A DNA stretch of 64,000 bases from Bombyx mori (lineage: Eukaryota; Arthropoda; Insecta; Lepidoptera; Bombycidae). Location of the stretch: the NCBI RefSeq assembly GCF_030269925.1, contig NC_085108.1:6448001-6512000 (forward strand), written 5' to 3'. Within the stretch, counting starts at the first letter, position 1; every line of letters begins with the position of its first letter. The notes under the pieces are model-generated. The model saw only the letters and a list, made by a program, of their open reading frames with translations, did no database searches and was not told the DNA's origin. Positions 1-14,438 of the stretch are shown here, in pieces. The position numbers and the translations under genes are program-made.

Positions 1-789
1 GAGCCTAAAGCAGAAAGGTTGCTATAAAAAAAATTGGTGGTCTGGATAACGTCAGTAGCAGAACTATTCGGACTGCTAGCTCTGACGTCACGCGAGAAGA
101 TAAACGTGTCACAAGCCAACGCTCGGGCCGATCGTGCCTCTCTATCGTTTTTTCTGCGCTCTCGCTTGCACGCTCAGGTGGAACGTGACACTTTTACGTG
201 CGTGCAGCTGATGTTCATTGATTTATAAGACATAATCACGTCAAAAAATCTAACAACACCGTTGATTTATTATTATTTGTAACACGCATTCTCAATCTAG
301 ACTTATCCCCATTACACATATGTGTTAACAACAACACAAAACAAAATCCCAAGTTGGCATTGAATTTTGGTCATAAAAAAAAAAAACTACCTTACACTTA
401 GAGTTCTGTAAATTTACTATGGCACGTTTCCAAAAATGAAGGTAGTTCATAGCTAGTCCTTCCTGATATGCTAGCGTTTAATATCATGTATGAAAAAAAA
501 AAAAAACGAAACACGCAATGGAAATCATTCTTCGTGGCTCGAGCAGGTTTTCGATACATTGCGTGCTAACGAAAAACAAGTTCACCACAAGTAACCGACT
601 ATTGGTTTATTTCCTACTACATTACTATACTATACTACTATATTACTTCGCTAAAACTAATACCAGAAAAATATAAGAATCTAGACGACATATTACAACA
701 AGTTTTCTCTATTACGCGCCAAATTTTACACCACAGACTTATTAAGCGTAAGCGAATGGCATTATAAAATATTCAAATATTACGTAACT
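1..789. other. AT-rich stretch without a recognisable gene
   Basis: I see no supported coding exon. A GC-richer island at about 60-205 contains a perfect CRE-like palindrome TGACGTCA at 83-90; this could be promoter sequence, but no gene could be attached to it. The remainder is A/T runs and short ORFs without family similarity. Confidence 0.5.
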
Positions 790-1083
790 TTTTTTTTCAT
801 CCTACCTATGCTGGATAGCCTTGAGAGGCTATTTCAGCTTCGCCCTAACGAGTAAGCTCACGGGGCTCAAACCGTAGTGTTGATAATACTGGCCCTAGCA
901 AGAGCCGTGCTTCGCAGAATCTACCACCGGATCGGAAACGCGACCCACTGAGAAGATCCGGCGAGAAAACTCAGTGGGCTGTGTCTGTGGGTTAATTCAC
1001 TCGTCGAGCCCTTCGTCTCAAGCGACGGGTTCGACGAGAACGATGACCGGTGCTTGAGATACCTAAAAGCTCCATTAGTGGAA
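790..1083 (-). mobile_element. Jockey-clade LINE, 3' end fragment
   Basis: On the minus strand this reads into the 3' end shared by about nineteen copies in the window: the GATCCGGTGGTAGATTCTGC block, the GTGAGC...CTC block and a final TAGGTAGGAAAAA tail, seen here as a T-run then CCTACCTA at the left edge. Only the last ~290 bp remains, as expected for 5' truncation during target-primed reverse transcription. The family matches the reverse-transcriptase-bearing copies at 9.4 and 24.4 kb. Confidence 0.85.
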
Positions 1084-1368
1084 TACATAACGAATTTAGT
1101 GTGCTTCTTATTAGTGAATTGTGGTCTCAAAGAGATGTTTCTATTTTCGATTAGTCAAATTGTAAATAATGTATATACAAATATATGTATAAAGCCTAAT
1201 ATTAGATATAGCGTGTCTTAAATATGTGATGATGTATTTATAAATATTTTTTAACGATGGGTATTATTAAATAAATGCAATAATTAATTGGTCTGTGTTT
1301 TTTTGTACGCGCCCTGAGGTACAGTGATGATTGCTTAACACTGTGTTAATATAGAAATATATGTGTGA

Positions 1369-1670
1369 CTAGCTGACCCGGCAGACTTCAAATGCTTCAA
1401 TTGATAAATAAAAGACCTAAACTATACAAGAGTTTAGGCTCTTGTATAAAATAAACTTAAAACCAACAAAAGGAATTCGTCTGATGGGGTCAAAGGAAAA
1501 GCAAAATTGTTATTTTTATTTAATTCCGAGCATTTTCATATTTATCTACCTTTTAAACCTTCTCTGGACTTCCACAAATAATTCAAGACCAAAATTAGCC
1601 AAATCGGTCCAGCCGTTCTCGGGTTAAAATTCGCTAAAGCGAGACTAACGGACAGCAATTTATTTTTATA
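1369..1670 (-). mobile_element. Helitron-like nonautonomous repeat (CTAG-ending family 1)
   Basis: The left edge reads CTAGCTGACCCGGCAGACTT, so on the minus strand the element ends GGGTCAGCTAG, the CTAG terminus typical of lepidopteran Helitron-like elements. Copies at 2577, 20781, 47588 and 51571 share the sequence and the AACGGCTGGACCGATT core. It codes for nothing. Assignment to Helitrons rests on the end motif and A-T insertion context, not on a Rep/Hel protein. Confidence 0.6.
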
Positions 1671-2057
1671 TCTAATATATAAAATTCTCGTGTCACAATG
1701 TTCGTTCCCATACTCCTCCGAAACCGCTTGACCGATTCTCATGAAATTTTTATGCATATTCAGTAAGCCTGAGAATCGGCTACTATCTATTTTTCATACC
1801 CCTAAGTGATTAGGGTTGTCCACCTCTAACAAATTTTTTTTATTTGGACTTTTTGTTTTGTTATAATGAGGTATTATGTGACTGAATGAGGTTTTGTTAT
1901 TTTTATTATATATTCCCTCATCGTCCACAGCACTACATACCTCTTTCACTCATTTACCACATCCTTACACACTTACAATAAGTTAGTTTTTTTTTCTACA
2001 CTAGAAATTCCCTAGAAATCTTATATATGGCAAAACAATGTTTGCCGGGTCAGCTAG
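1671..2057 (+). mobile_element. Helitron-like nonautonomous repeat (second variant)
   Basis: It starts TCTAATATATAAAATTC and ends TTTGCCGGGTCAGCTAG followed by T. The interior differs from the neighbouring family (ACCGCTTGACCGATTCTC in place of AACGGCTGGACCGATT). It lies directly beside the inverted copy at 1369-1670, so two elements sit tail-out, side by side. Confidence 0.5.
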
Positions 2058-2241
2058 TAGGTATATAGATTAGTAAGGATGGAACGTATGAAATATGTGT
2101 GCAACGAATCGTTAAGATGTGAGAGAGAATGAGGGTAGGAAAGGGAAAAGAGAATGACAGAGAAAAAGCAAGATTACGAAGAAGATTCCATGAACGAAGC
2201 GTAAAAAAACTTAATAATTTTTAATGATTATAATACAGATT

Positions 2242-2490
2242 ATTTTTTATTGCGTAGGTGGGTGGATGAGCTCACAGCCCGACTGGTGTTAAGTGGTTAA
2301 CGGAGCCCATAGACATCTACAACGTAAATGTCGCCACCCACCTTGAGACATGACTTCTAAGGTCTCACTTGTAACAGTACAACGGCTGCCCCGCCCTTCA
2401 AACCGAAACGTATTACTGCTTCACGGCAGAAATAGGCAGCGTGGTGGTACCTACCAGTGCGCGCTCACAAGAGGTCCTACCACCAGTAAT
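2242..2490 (-). mobile_element. Bm1 SINE, 3' body
   Basis: The characteristic Bm1 body (GGTAGGACCTCTTGTGAG, CGTGAAGCAGTAATACG, CTCAAGGTGGGTGGC, GTGGGCTGTGAGCTC-like blocks) runs on the minus strand, with the A-tail seen as a T-run at the left. The tRNA-like head is missing. Confidence 0.9.
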
Positions 2491-2576
2491 CAGTGTGTCG
2501 TGTATCAAGCGAAATGTCGCTTAAATTATTTAGCCTTTCGATATCAAAAATTCATACCTATAAGGGTGAGAAATTT

Positions 2577-2850
2577 ATATATATAAAAATTGCTGTTCAT
2601 TTTAGTCTCGCTAAACTCGAGAACGGCTGGACCGATTTGGCTAAGTTAGGTCTTGAATTATTTTTGGAAGTCCAGAGAAGGATTAAAAGGAATATGAAAA
2701 TGTTCGGAATTAAATAAAGATAACAATTTTGTTTTTCCTTTGATGTGTCCCCGGACGGATTCCTTTTGTTTGTTTTAATTTTATTTTATACAAAAGATTA
2801 GGTCTTTTATTTTTCGACTGAGGCACTACGAAGTCTGCCGGGTCAGCTAG
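2577..2850 (+). mobile_element. Helitron-like nonautonomous repeat (family 1)
   Basis: It runs from TATATATATAAAAATTGCTG to AAGTCTGCCGGGTCAGCTAG. The internal CTCGAGAACGGCTGGACCGA block is shared with the copies at 20781 and 47588. It is the same family as 1369-1670, in the opposite orientation. Confidence 0.6.
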
Positions 2851-2888
2851 TTATTAAATAAAAAACAAAGACTAGTTTTTCCAAACAG

Positions 2889-2894
2889 TTTATT
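2889..2894 (-). promoter_or_regulatory. Polyadenylation signal of the galectin-domain gene
   Basis: A canonical AATAAA on the minus strand lies about 40 bp downstream of the TAA-type end at 2934. It supports 2934-3354 as a terminal exon. Confidence 0.6.
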
Positions 2895-2933
2895 ACACGC
2901 TTCCCACAAAAAACACAGCTCAAACAAATCCAA

Positions 2934-7922
<4,989 letters not shown>

Positions 7923-8149
7923 CTTTTATACCAAACCGATCAGTGCCAACAATTATATTTGTCATTTTGAACGGAAAATTTATGCATAATACGATTTTTT
8001 TTTTACTGATGTCTGCCGGATTTAGGTGACACTTTGACAAACAGTGACGTTCTCATAACAGTCAATTTAATGTTTTTTCTTTTGAATGATTGTTCGCGCG
8101 AACAAACAAGGATTTATTTCTATAGTGTAACCAAATATTTGCATACCCT

Positions 8150-8507
8150 TTTTTTCATACCTACTCTAGTAACCTAGAGGGGTTATTCTAGATTCACCGA
8201 ACTAGTAGGTAGCTCACGGGTCTCAAACCTGGCGACGTTGCTAAAACTAGCAAAAGCAGTGCTTCGCAGAATCTACCACCGGATCAGAAACGCGACCCAC
8301 TGAGAAGATCCGGCGAGAAATTCAGTGGGCTACGTCTATGGGTTAATTTACCTACTCGCTGAGCCCTTCGTCGCAAGCGACGGGTTCGACGAGAACGATG
8401 ACTGGTGCTTGAGGTACCTAAAAGTATCGTTAGTGGATCGGGAGGATCCGAGATGACGTGTTTTGGGCGACGTCGACTGCTTTCCATTCGGTCCGCAGGA
8501 TCGGGGA
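8150..8507 (-). mobile_element. Jockey-clade LINE, 3' end fragment
   Basis: A T-run then CATACCTACTCTAGTAACC at the left; the family blocks (GATCCGGCGAGAAATTCAG, GACGTGTTTTGGGCGACGTC) follow on the minus strand. It is somewhat more diverged than the copy at 24.4 kb. Confidence 0.85.
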
Positions 8508-8939
8508 TGTCTCATAACCATTGTACGTTTTTACACAACAATATACCTACCTAATCGATCTCAAAGCACAGCTATTACAAAAATACTTAGATAATAGATA
8601 TATTTCACTGGATACTCATCCCTATATCTTGGGTCAAAGAGTAAGTAAATAATATGTAGCTAATTAAAAAAAAAGACACTAAAGTAACTATTACATTATA
8701 GTCTTTGAACGAGCTCTCAGTCTAGTCCATAATATAAAATAACTGGCTTACATACCAGTACTTAATTATATACATGTTAATTTTAAGCTTGAATGTTTTG
8801 TGTGTATCTAAAGCTGTTGGTGTGTCTAAATAAATAAATAAATAAATAAAAAAACGCATTTTGGTATGTCAATAATGATATGAAACGAGATAAAGATGAT
8901 TTTTTTGAGAATGTATTCGCTTGGGATGAAATTAAATGA
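8508..8939. other. AT-rich spacer with (AAAT)n
   Basis: No coding features. A short (AAAT)n microsatellite lies at about 8827-8851. Confidence 0.6.
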
Positions 8940-9240
8940 ATCTAGATGAGATGAGATGAAATAAAGGCTCAGTGAAGTGGTGGTTAATTGTCGAATCTTC
9001 GATGAACTTTTTTGTAGTGTTCGAGAAGCTTTGTTTCAGCTTAAACCTGAACCCTTAAAACCACTAAATTTTAAAAATAAAGCAATTGACAGAACTTCGT
9101 TTTTCGCATTCCCGCCAAAAACTCCCCATACCGGTAAAATGGGGCGATTAGGGATTGAGAGGCGAATCGGGAAAAAACCGGGAAAATCTTTCGACGCTCA
9201 ATATAAGTTTTATATTCGTTGCAAAATCTTCCATTTTTTG
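8940..9240 (-). repeat. Diverged copy of the repeat found at 25.5, 30.4 and 50.0 kb
   Basis: GATGAGATGAGATGAAATAA, a CAAAGC...TTCTCGA-type block and CGCATTCCCGCCAAAAA match the inverted pair in the synthetase introns at lower identity. No reading frame of note. Confidence 0.5.
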
Positions 9241-9427
9241 TAGTTTAATAGTAGAATGTTGAAAGTTCACAAAACAACTCTGAATATGCATGATAATAGC
9301 TGCTAACTTATAAAAAATCGCGTTTCAAATTAACTTCCTGTGGTGGTAATTATTTTAGTGCTAGAAACTTTGCTCTCTTTTATTTATTTGATAATAATAG
9401 AAGACGACTATGATTTATAAACGTTAT

Positions 9428-11169
9428 CTCCCGGTTCCGACGGTATATCCAACCGCGTTATTAAACTTCTACCCGTCCAACTCATCGTGATGTTGGCATC
9501 TATTTTCAATGCCGCTATGGCGAACTGTATCTTTCCCGCGGTGTGGAAAGAAGCGGACGTTATCGGCATACATAAACCCGGTAAACCAAAAAATCATCCG
9601 ACGAGCTACCGCCCGATTAGCCTCCTCATGTCTCTAGGCAAACTGTATGAGCGTCTGCTCTACAAACGCCTCAGAGACTTCGTCTCATCCAAGGGCATTC
9701 TTATCGATGAACAATTCGGATTCCGTACAAATCACTCATGCGTTCAACAGGTGCACCGCCTCACGGAGCACATTCTTGTGGGGCTTAATCGACCAAAACC
9801 GTTATACACGGGAGCTCTCTTCTTCGACGTCGCAAAAGCGTTCGACAAAGTCTGGCACAATGGTTTGATTTTCAAACTATTCAACATGGGCGTGCCGGAT
9901 AGTCTCGTGCTCATCATACGGGACTTCTTGTCGAACCGCTCTTTTCGATATCGAGTCGAGGGAACCCGCTCCTCCCCACGACCTCTCACAGCTGGAGTCC
10001 CGCAAGGCTCTGTCCTCTCACCCCTCCTATTTAGCTTATTCGTCAACGATATTCCCCGGTCGCCGCCGACCCATTTAGCTTTATTCGCCGACGACACGAC
10101 TGTTTACTATTCTAGTAGAAATAAGTCCCTAATCGCGAAGAAGCTTCAGAGCGCAGCCCTAGCCCTAGGACAGTGGTTCCGAAAATGGCGCATAGACATC
10201 AACCCAGCGAAAAGTACTGCGGTGCTATTTCAGAGGGGAAGCTCCACACGGATTTCCTCCCGGATTAGGAGGAGGAATCTCACACCCCCGATTACTCTCT
10301 TTAGACAACCCATACCCTGGGCCAGGAAGGTCAAGTACCTGGGCGTTACCCTGGATGCATCGATGACATTCCGCCCGCATATAAAATCAGTCCGTGACCG
10401 TGCCGCGTTTATTCTCGGTAGACTCTACCCCATGATCTGTAAGCGGAGTAAAATGTCCCTTCGGAACAAGGTGACACTTTACAAAACTTGCATAAGGCCC
10501 GTCATGACTTACGCGAGTGTGGTGTTCGCTCACGCGGCCCGCACACACATAGACACCCTCCAATCCCTACAATCCCGCTTTTGCAGGTTAGCTGTCGGGG
10601 CTCCGTGGTTCGTGAGGAACGTTGACCTACACGACGACCTGGGCCTCGAATCAATTCGGAAATACATGAAGTCAGCGTCGGAACGATACTTCGATAAGGC
10701 TATGCGTCATGATAATCGCCTTATCGTTGCCGCCGCTGACTACTCCCCGAATCCTGATCATGCAGGAGCCAGTCACCGTCGACGCCCTAGACACGTCCTT
10801 ACGGATCCATCAGATCCAATAACCTTTGCATTAGATGCCTTCAGCTCTAATACTAGGGGCAGGCTTAGGGACCCCGGTAACCGTACTCGTCGAACTCGAC
10901 AAAGAGGTCGACGTGCAACCTAACCCATGCATCAGCCCGCTGAGTTTCTCGCCGGATCTTCTCAGCGGGTCGCGATTCCGATCCGGTAGTAGATTCATTC
11001 GCGAAACAATTGCTCTTGAGTTGTTAGGTCTCCTTCGGAGGCGCTCGGGCAGTTGTTAGCAAATCCCACCCCTCTTGGCTGAGCCTTTGCTCGCCCACCT
11101 GTCCTGGTGAAACTGGAAAGGCCTTCGGGCCACCAGTAAACTTTCAATCATAAAAATAAAAAAAAAAAA
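9428..11169 (+). mobile_element. 5'-truncated Jockey-clade LINE with perfect target-site duplication
   Basis: The insertion is bracketed by a perfect 12-bp direct repeat, TATAAACGTTAT at 9416-9427 and 11170-11181, directly abutting the truncated 5' end and the A-rich tail. It begins inside the RT domain and runs through the C-terminal region, a 3' UTR and AAAATAAAAAAAAAAA. The 3' UTR (TTGTTAGGTCTCCTTCGGAG) differs from the common copies but matches the fragment at 34.6 kb, so it is a subfamily. The intact frame and perfect duplication point to a young insertion. Confidence 0.93.
9434..10923 (+). CDS. LINE ORF2, reverse transcriptase part (5'-truncated)
   Basis: The frame is open from 9434 to the stop at 10921-10923; an internal ATG at 9487 heads a 478-residue segment. 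RT motifs in order: PGSDGISNRV, KPGKPKNHPTSYRPISLL, EQFGFR, FFDVAKAFDKVWH, AGVPQGSVLSPLLF, catalytic LFADDTTVYY, and KYLGVTLDASMTF. The C-terminal region contains [20 protein letters not shown] and SQSRFCRLAVGAPWF-type segments shared with the copy at 24.4 kb. The endonuclease domain and ORF1 are missing, so it cannot move by itself. The family is Jockey clade, by motif resemblance. Confidence 0.92.
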
Positions 11170-11181
11170 TATAAACGTTAT

Positions 11182-12382
11182 TTAGTGTTTGAACCAGCAT
11201 ATATATTAAAGGTAAGTCTCAGTTGTTATTGGTTTTAATGTATTTGATTAAATAAAAATACATGTAAAAATCTGTTGTTTTTGGGGATATTGGGGACGTC
11301 TTAGGTACAAATAACAACGAAAAAGAGGTCAATTGGGATGAGAATACGTGAAATGGAAACGACCTAAGTATAAATAGGTACAGGTTTGTAGGGTTGTCTA
11401 TGTAGTTATAACAATATTTTTTAAATTTGTTGGTAAAAATCTGGTTTATTCGAAGCGAAATTGGGAATAAGTCTTTAGTTGAAATAGATAAGCAATTTAA
11501 TATAAGTAAGTCGATTTTGCAGAGACATGTAACAAGATCAATGAAATCTCAAGGTGGACAAAAATGTCTAAGTAATACATAATAAAATATTTAATATTTG
11601 TTCAGAATAGGGGTATTCATCTGATTAATCCATGGAATAACCGACACACCTAATCTCTTAACCCAGATAGAAATATCAGCACTGTCGATTGCACCTTTAA
11701 TTGAGGTGATGTCTGCCATGTACTTTTGTCAGTTTTTTAATTTTTTTTATTGATGATCACTTTGTTGGTGCCAGTAAATAAATAAATTAATTAAAACTAT
11801 ATATAAAAATAAAAGTAGTACCAACCCTAGCAAATTTATCATTTCGTCCCAATTAACCGCAATTTTCGGGTAAATAGGGATTACACCTATTTTTGCATTT
11901 TTTGCTTAAACTGGAATGCTAGTTGCATAATTTTAAATTAGACAACAAAGATGCCCCCAAGACTCAATCATTTTGATCCTTATATAGCATTTTATACATC
12001 AACAACTACCTTAAAATTGCTCATAAAGTTGGAATTTGTCCCTAATCGCCCCATTTTACGGTACTAATTTAAAAATTGGATCTATCTATCTATCTATCTC
12101 TTATTGGATCGGGCGGTGAATGCAATGAAGTAGGAAACCTATATGGGTGAATGTCGCTTGAATTAAGACAGCTGTTTTTCTTGACTTTTGACAGTTAGTT
12201 GATAAGACCTTTTGCATAGGGAGATGCGCAACTTTCCAAAAAGAATCGATCTTTAAATCGATTCTGGTAGAATTGAAGGATCAATTTACATTCAGGTTGC
12301 GAATTTTTATTATACACGAATTATGAAGTATTTTCATACGTAACAAAAGAGTCAATGAAACATGATGCAACGTCGTTACATG
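11182..12382. other. AT-rich spacer before the LTR element
   Basis: No coding exon found. CCTAATCGCCCCATTTTACG at about 12042-12061 is the inverse of TAAAATGGGGCGATTAGGGA near 9137. A (TCTA)n tract lies at about 12081-12099. A 5' UTR exon of the downstream tRNA synthetase could be hidden here, since the LTR element may lie in a 5' UTR intron. Confidence 0.4.
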
Positions 12383-12647
12383 TGTGGCGTTTTATTATGC
12401 GTAAGCCGGAACGCACGAGATGTGGGAAAAAGAATATAGTCTGTGACACAATACCTTTTTACCGCCAAATATTTAAAACATAAAAAATAATTTATAATGT
12501 GTTAAATAACTAATATACCTAATATAATTTAATGTAATTACTTTATGCCGCTACATCAATATAATTTATATTGTTTCAACTGTGGTGTTAATTACTTAAA
12601 ACACGACTACGGCGAAATAAAGAAGGGACTCTATACGAACTCCCTCA
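12383..12647 (+). repeat. 5' LTR
   Basis: It begins TGTGGCGTTTTATTATGCGT and ends GAACTCCCTCA (TG...CA). AATAAAGAAGGGACTC near the end would supply the polyadenylation signal. Length 265 bp, equal to the 3' LTR. Confidence 0.95.
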
Positions 12648-12648
12648 T

Positions 12649-12665
12649 TGGTGACCCCGACGTGA
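12649..12665 (+). promoter_or_regulatory. Primer binding site, tRNA-Trp
   Basis: TGGTGACCCCGACGTGA starts one base after the LTR and is the reverse complement of the conserved 3' end of eukaryotic tRNA-Trp including CCA. CsRn1-type elements are known for tRNA-Trp priming. Confidence 0.85.
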
Positions 12666-12682
12666 TCGATCGTTACAAATAG

Positions 12683-12864
12683 AGATCGAGTAGAAACCAT
12701 ATACACCAGGCGCAGCATCCAGACAAGGTCGAGTACAAACTATATACACCTGGCACAGCATTCAGGCAAGATCGTCTACAAACCATATACACTTGGCGCA
12801 GCATCGCCGCGCACAGCAGAGTGATCAAGTACAAGCGGTTAAACACCTGGTGCGGCATTCCACA
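12683..12864 (+). repeat. Tandem ~43-bp repeats in the retrotransposon leader
   Basis: Three clear units and a diverged fourth share the frame GTACAAACTATATACACCTG then GCACAGCATTC: about 12684-12727, 12728-12770, 12771-12813 and 12822-12864. They lie in the untranslated leader between primer site and gag. Confidence 0.75.
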
Positions 12865-13499
12865 ACATGGAACTTATTTTCTTTTTTTTTTTGTGTTTTC
12901 TGATTAACTCAGTGAAGTGTTTTATATTTTTTATTTTATTTTAATCTTAATACTTCTTCATATTCTCCGCCTATACTGTAACTTTAATTTTGTTACATAA
13001 TTGCATATATAACAGCTTTGTCTTTGTCGACATAAAAAAACAAGAAAAACAAAATTTTAATTTAATTTAAAGGTTCCTTTTGTAACAATAGTTAATCATA
13101 TTTTGTTAACGGGCCTTCATTGCTCCACCAATTCATAGTATAACATTGTAATTAATAATAATATTAAGGTATTCTTGTACGATTAGTAGTAAGGAAATAT
13201 TTGTTTTTACGAGGCAAAATAATTACAGTTTTAGGTTTTATCTACATGAATGCTATAAAGTAAATAGTCACGAAATGTAAGTCGGTGTTATCATCACATT
13301 TGTATTTAACTAATTTCTATTTTCTTGTTTACTATAATTTTATTTAATTGTTTTACTGTGCCTCTTATTGTCAGGTATTTTGCCATCTTTTACCATAATC
13401 ATCAATTTTCATTTTCTTCTTTACTTATTATTATTATTATTTTTTAAGTTGTTAAACTGTATAAATGCTTTTTTTTTACAATTGTATACGTAAAGTTCA

Positions 13500-14438
13500 A
13501 TGATGGAGGCAAACGAACAATTAGTAAGAGAAGAAAATACGCTGTTACAACAACAAAATGCCATCCTAAAGGCTGAGTTACAAAAATTTAAAATGCAACG
13601 CGTTGATAAAACGGACCCACCCCCCACAGAGCCATTATTTCCTCAACCTACCTCAGTATGCACAGTAGCCATAAAACTTCCTCCTTTCTGGCCTGATCGG
13701 CCTGCAATTTGGTTTGCTCAGGTAGAGGCACAGTTTTCGATTTCAGGCATCTCCGCTGACCTGACTAAATTTAACTACGTGATTGCTCAGTTAGATACCC
13801 GAGTTATTGGGGAGGTAGAGGACATTATTCTCCAACCACCACCTGAGGACAAATATGGTCGCCTCAAATCCGAGTTGATCCGTAGGTTGTCCACGTCTGA
13901 GGAGCAACGTGTCCGGCAACTTGTCAGTGATGTTGAGTTGGGTGACTGCCGTCCTTCGCAGTTTTTACGTCATCTTAGATCATTGGCAGGAAACACCCTC
14001 ACTGATGAAAATTTGTTTCGCCAGCTATGGATGCGTCGCCTCCCACAACATCTCCAAGCAATTTTGGCCGCCCAATCAGAACTCTCGCTGGACAAAGTCG
14101 CTGAGCTAGCGGACAAAATTTTGGAAGTTTCGCCTAGTATGGTCGCACCTCATTCATCTGCTGTTTTCTCAGCAAGCACGTCTGCCGTCTCACCCCCTTC
14201 GTTAGAAGATATCACACGGCGTCTGGATGAGGTCACGCGTCAGCTTGCTGTGCTTACTGCAGAGCGCGGTAGAAATAGAACCCGGGATTTCTCAAACCAG
14301 CGACGACGCTCACAAACGCCTGGTAAGCTTCAAATGTGCTTTTACCATAGGAAATTTAATACTAAAGCTGTTAAGTGTATTCAACCATGTACCTGGACGC
14401 CGCCGCCACCTTCGGAAAACGACAAAAGCAGTCAATGA
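13500..14438 (+). CDS. gag: gag, LTR retrotransposon capsid protein
   Basis: 312 residues from MMEANEQ. The N-terminal ~30 residues look coiled-coil ([20 protein letters not shown]). A gag core follows ([20 protein letters not shown], then [22 protein letters not shown] and [12 protein letters not shown]). The end carries [19 protein letters not shown], the C-x2-H...C signature of this insect clade in place of a CCHC knuckle. The frame ends in a 64-bp overlap with pol in the -1 frame. Confidence 0.9.
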   Translation: MMEANEQLVREENTLLQQQNAILKAELQKFKMQRVDKTDPPPTEPLFPQPTSVCTVAIKLPPFWPDRPAIWFAQVEAQFSISGISADLTKFNYVIAQLDTRVIGEVEDIILQPPPEDKYGRLKSELIRRLSTSEEQRVRQLVSDVELGDCRPSQFLRHLRSLAGNTLTDENLFRQLWMRRLPQHLQAILAAQSELSLDKVAELADKILEVSPSMVAPHSSAVFSASTSAVSPPSLEDITRRLDEVTRQLAVLTAERGRNRTRDFSNQRRRSQTPGKLQMCFYHRKFNTKAVKCIQPCTWTPPPPSENDKSSQ

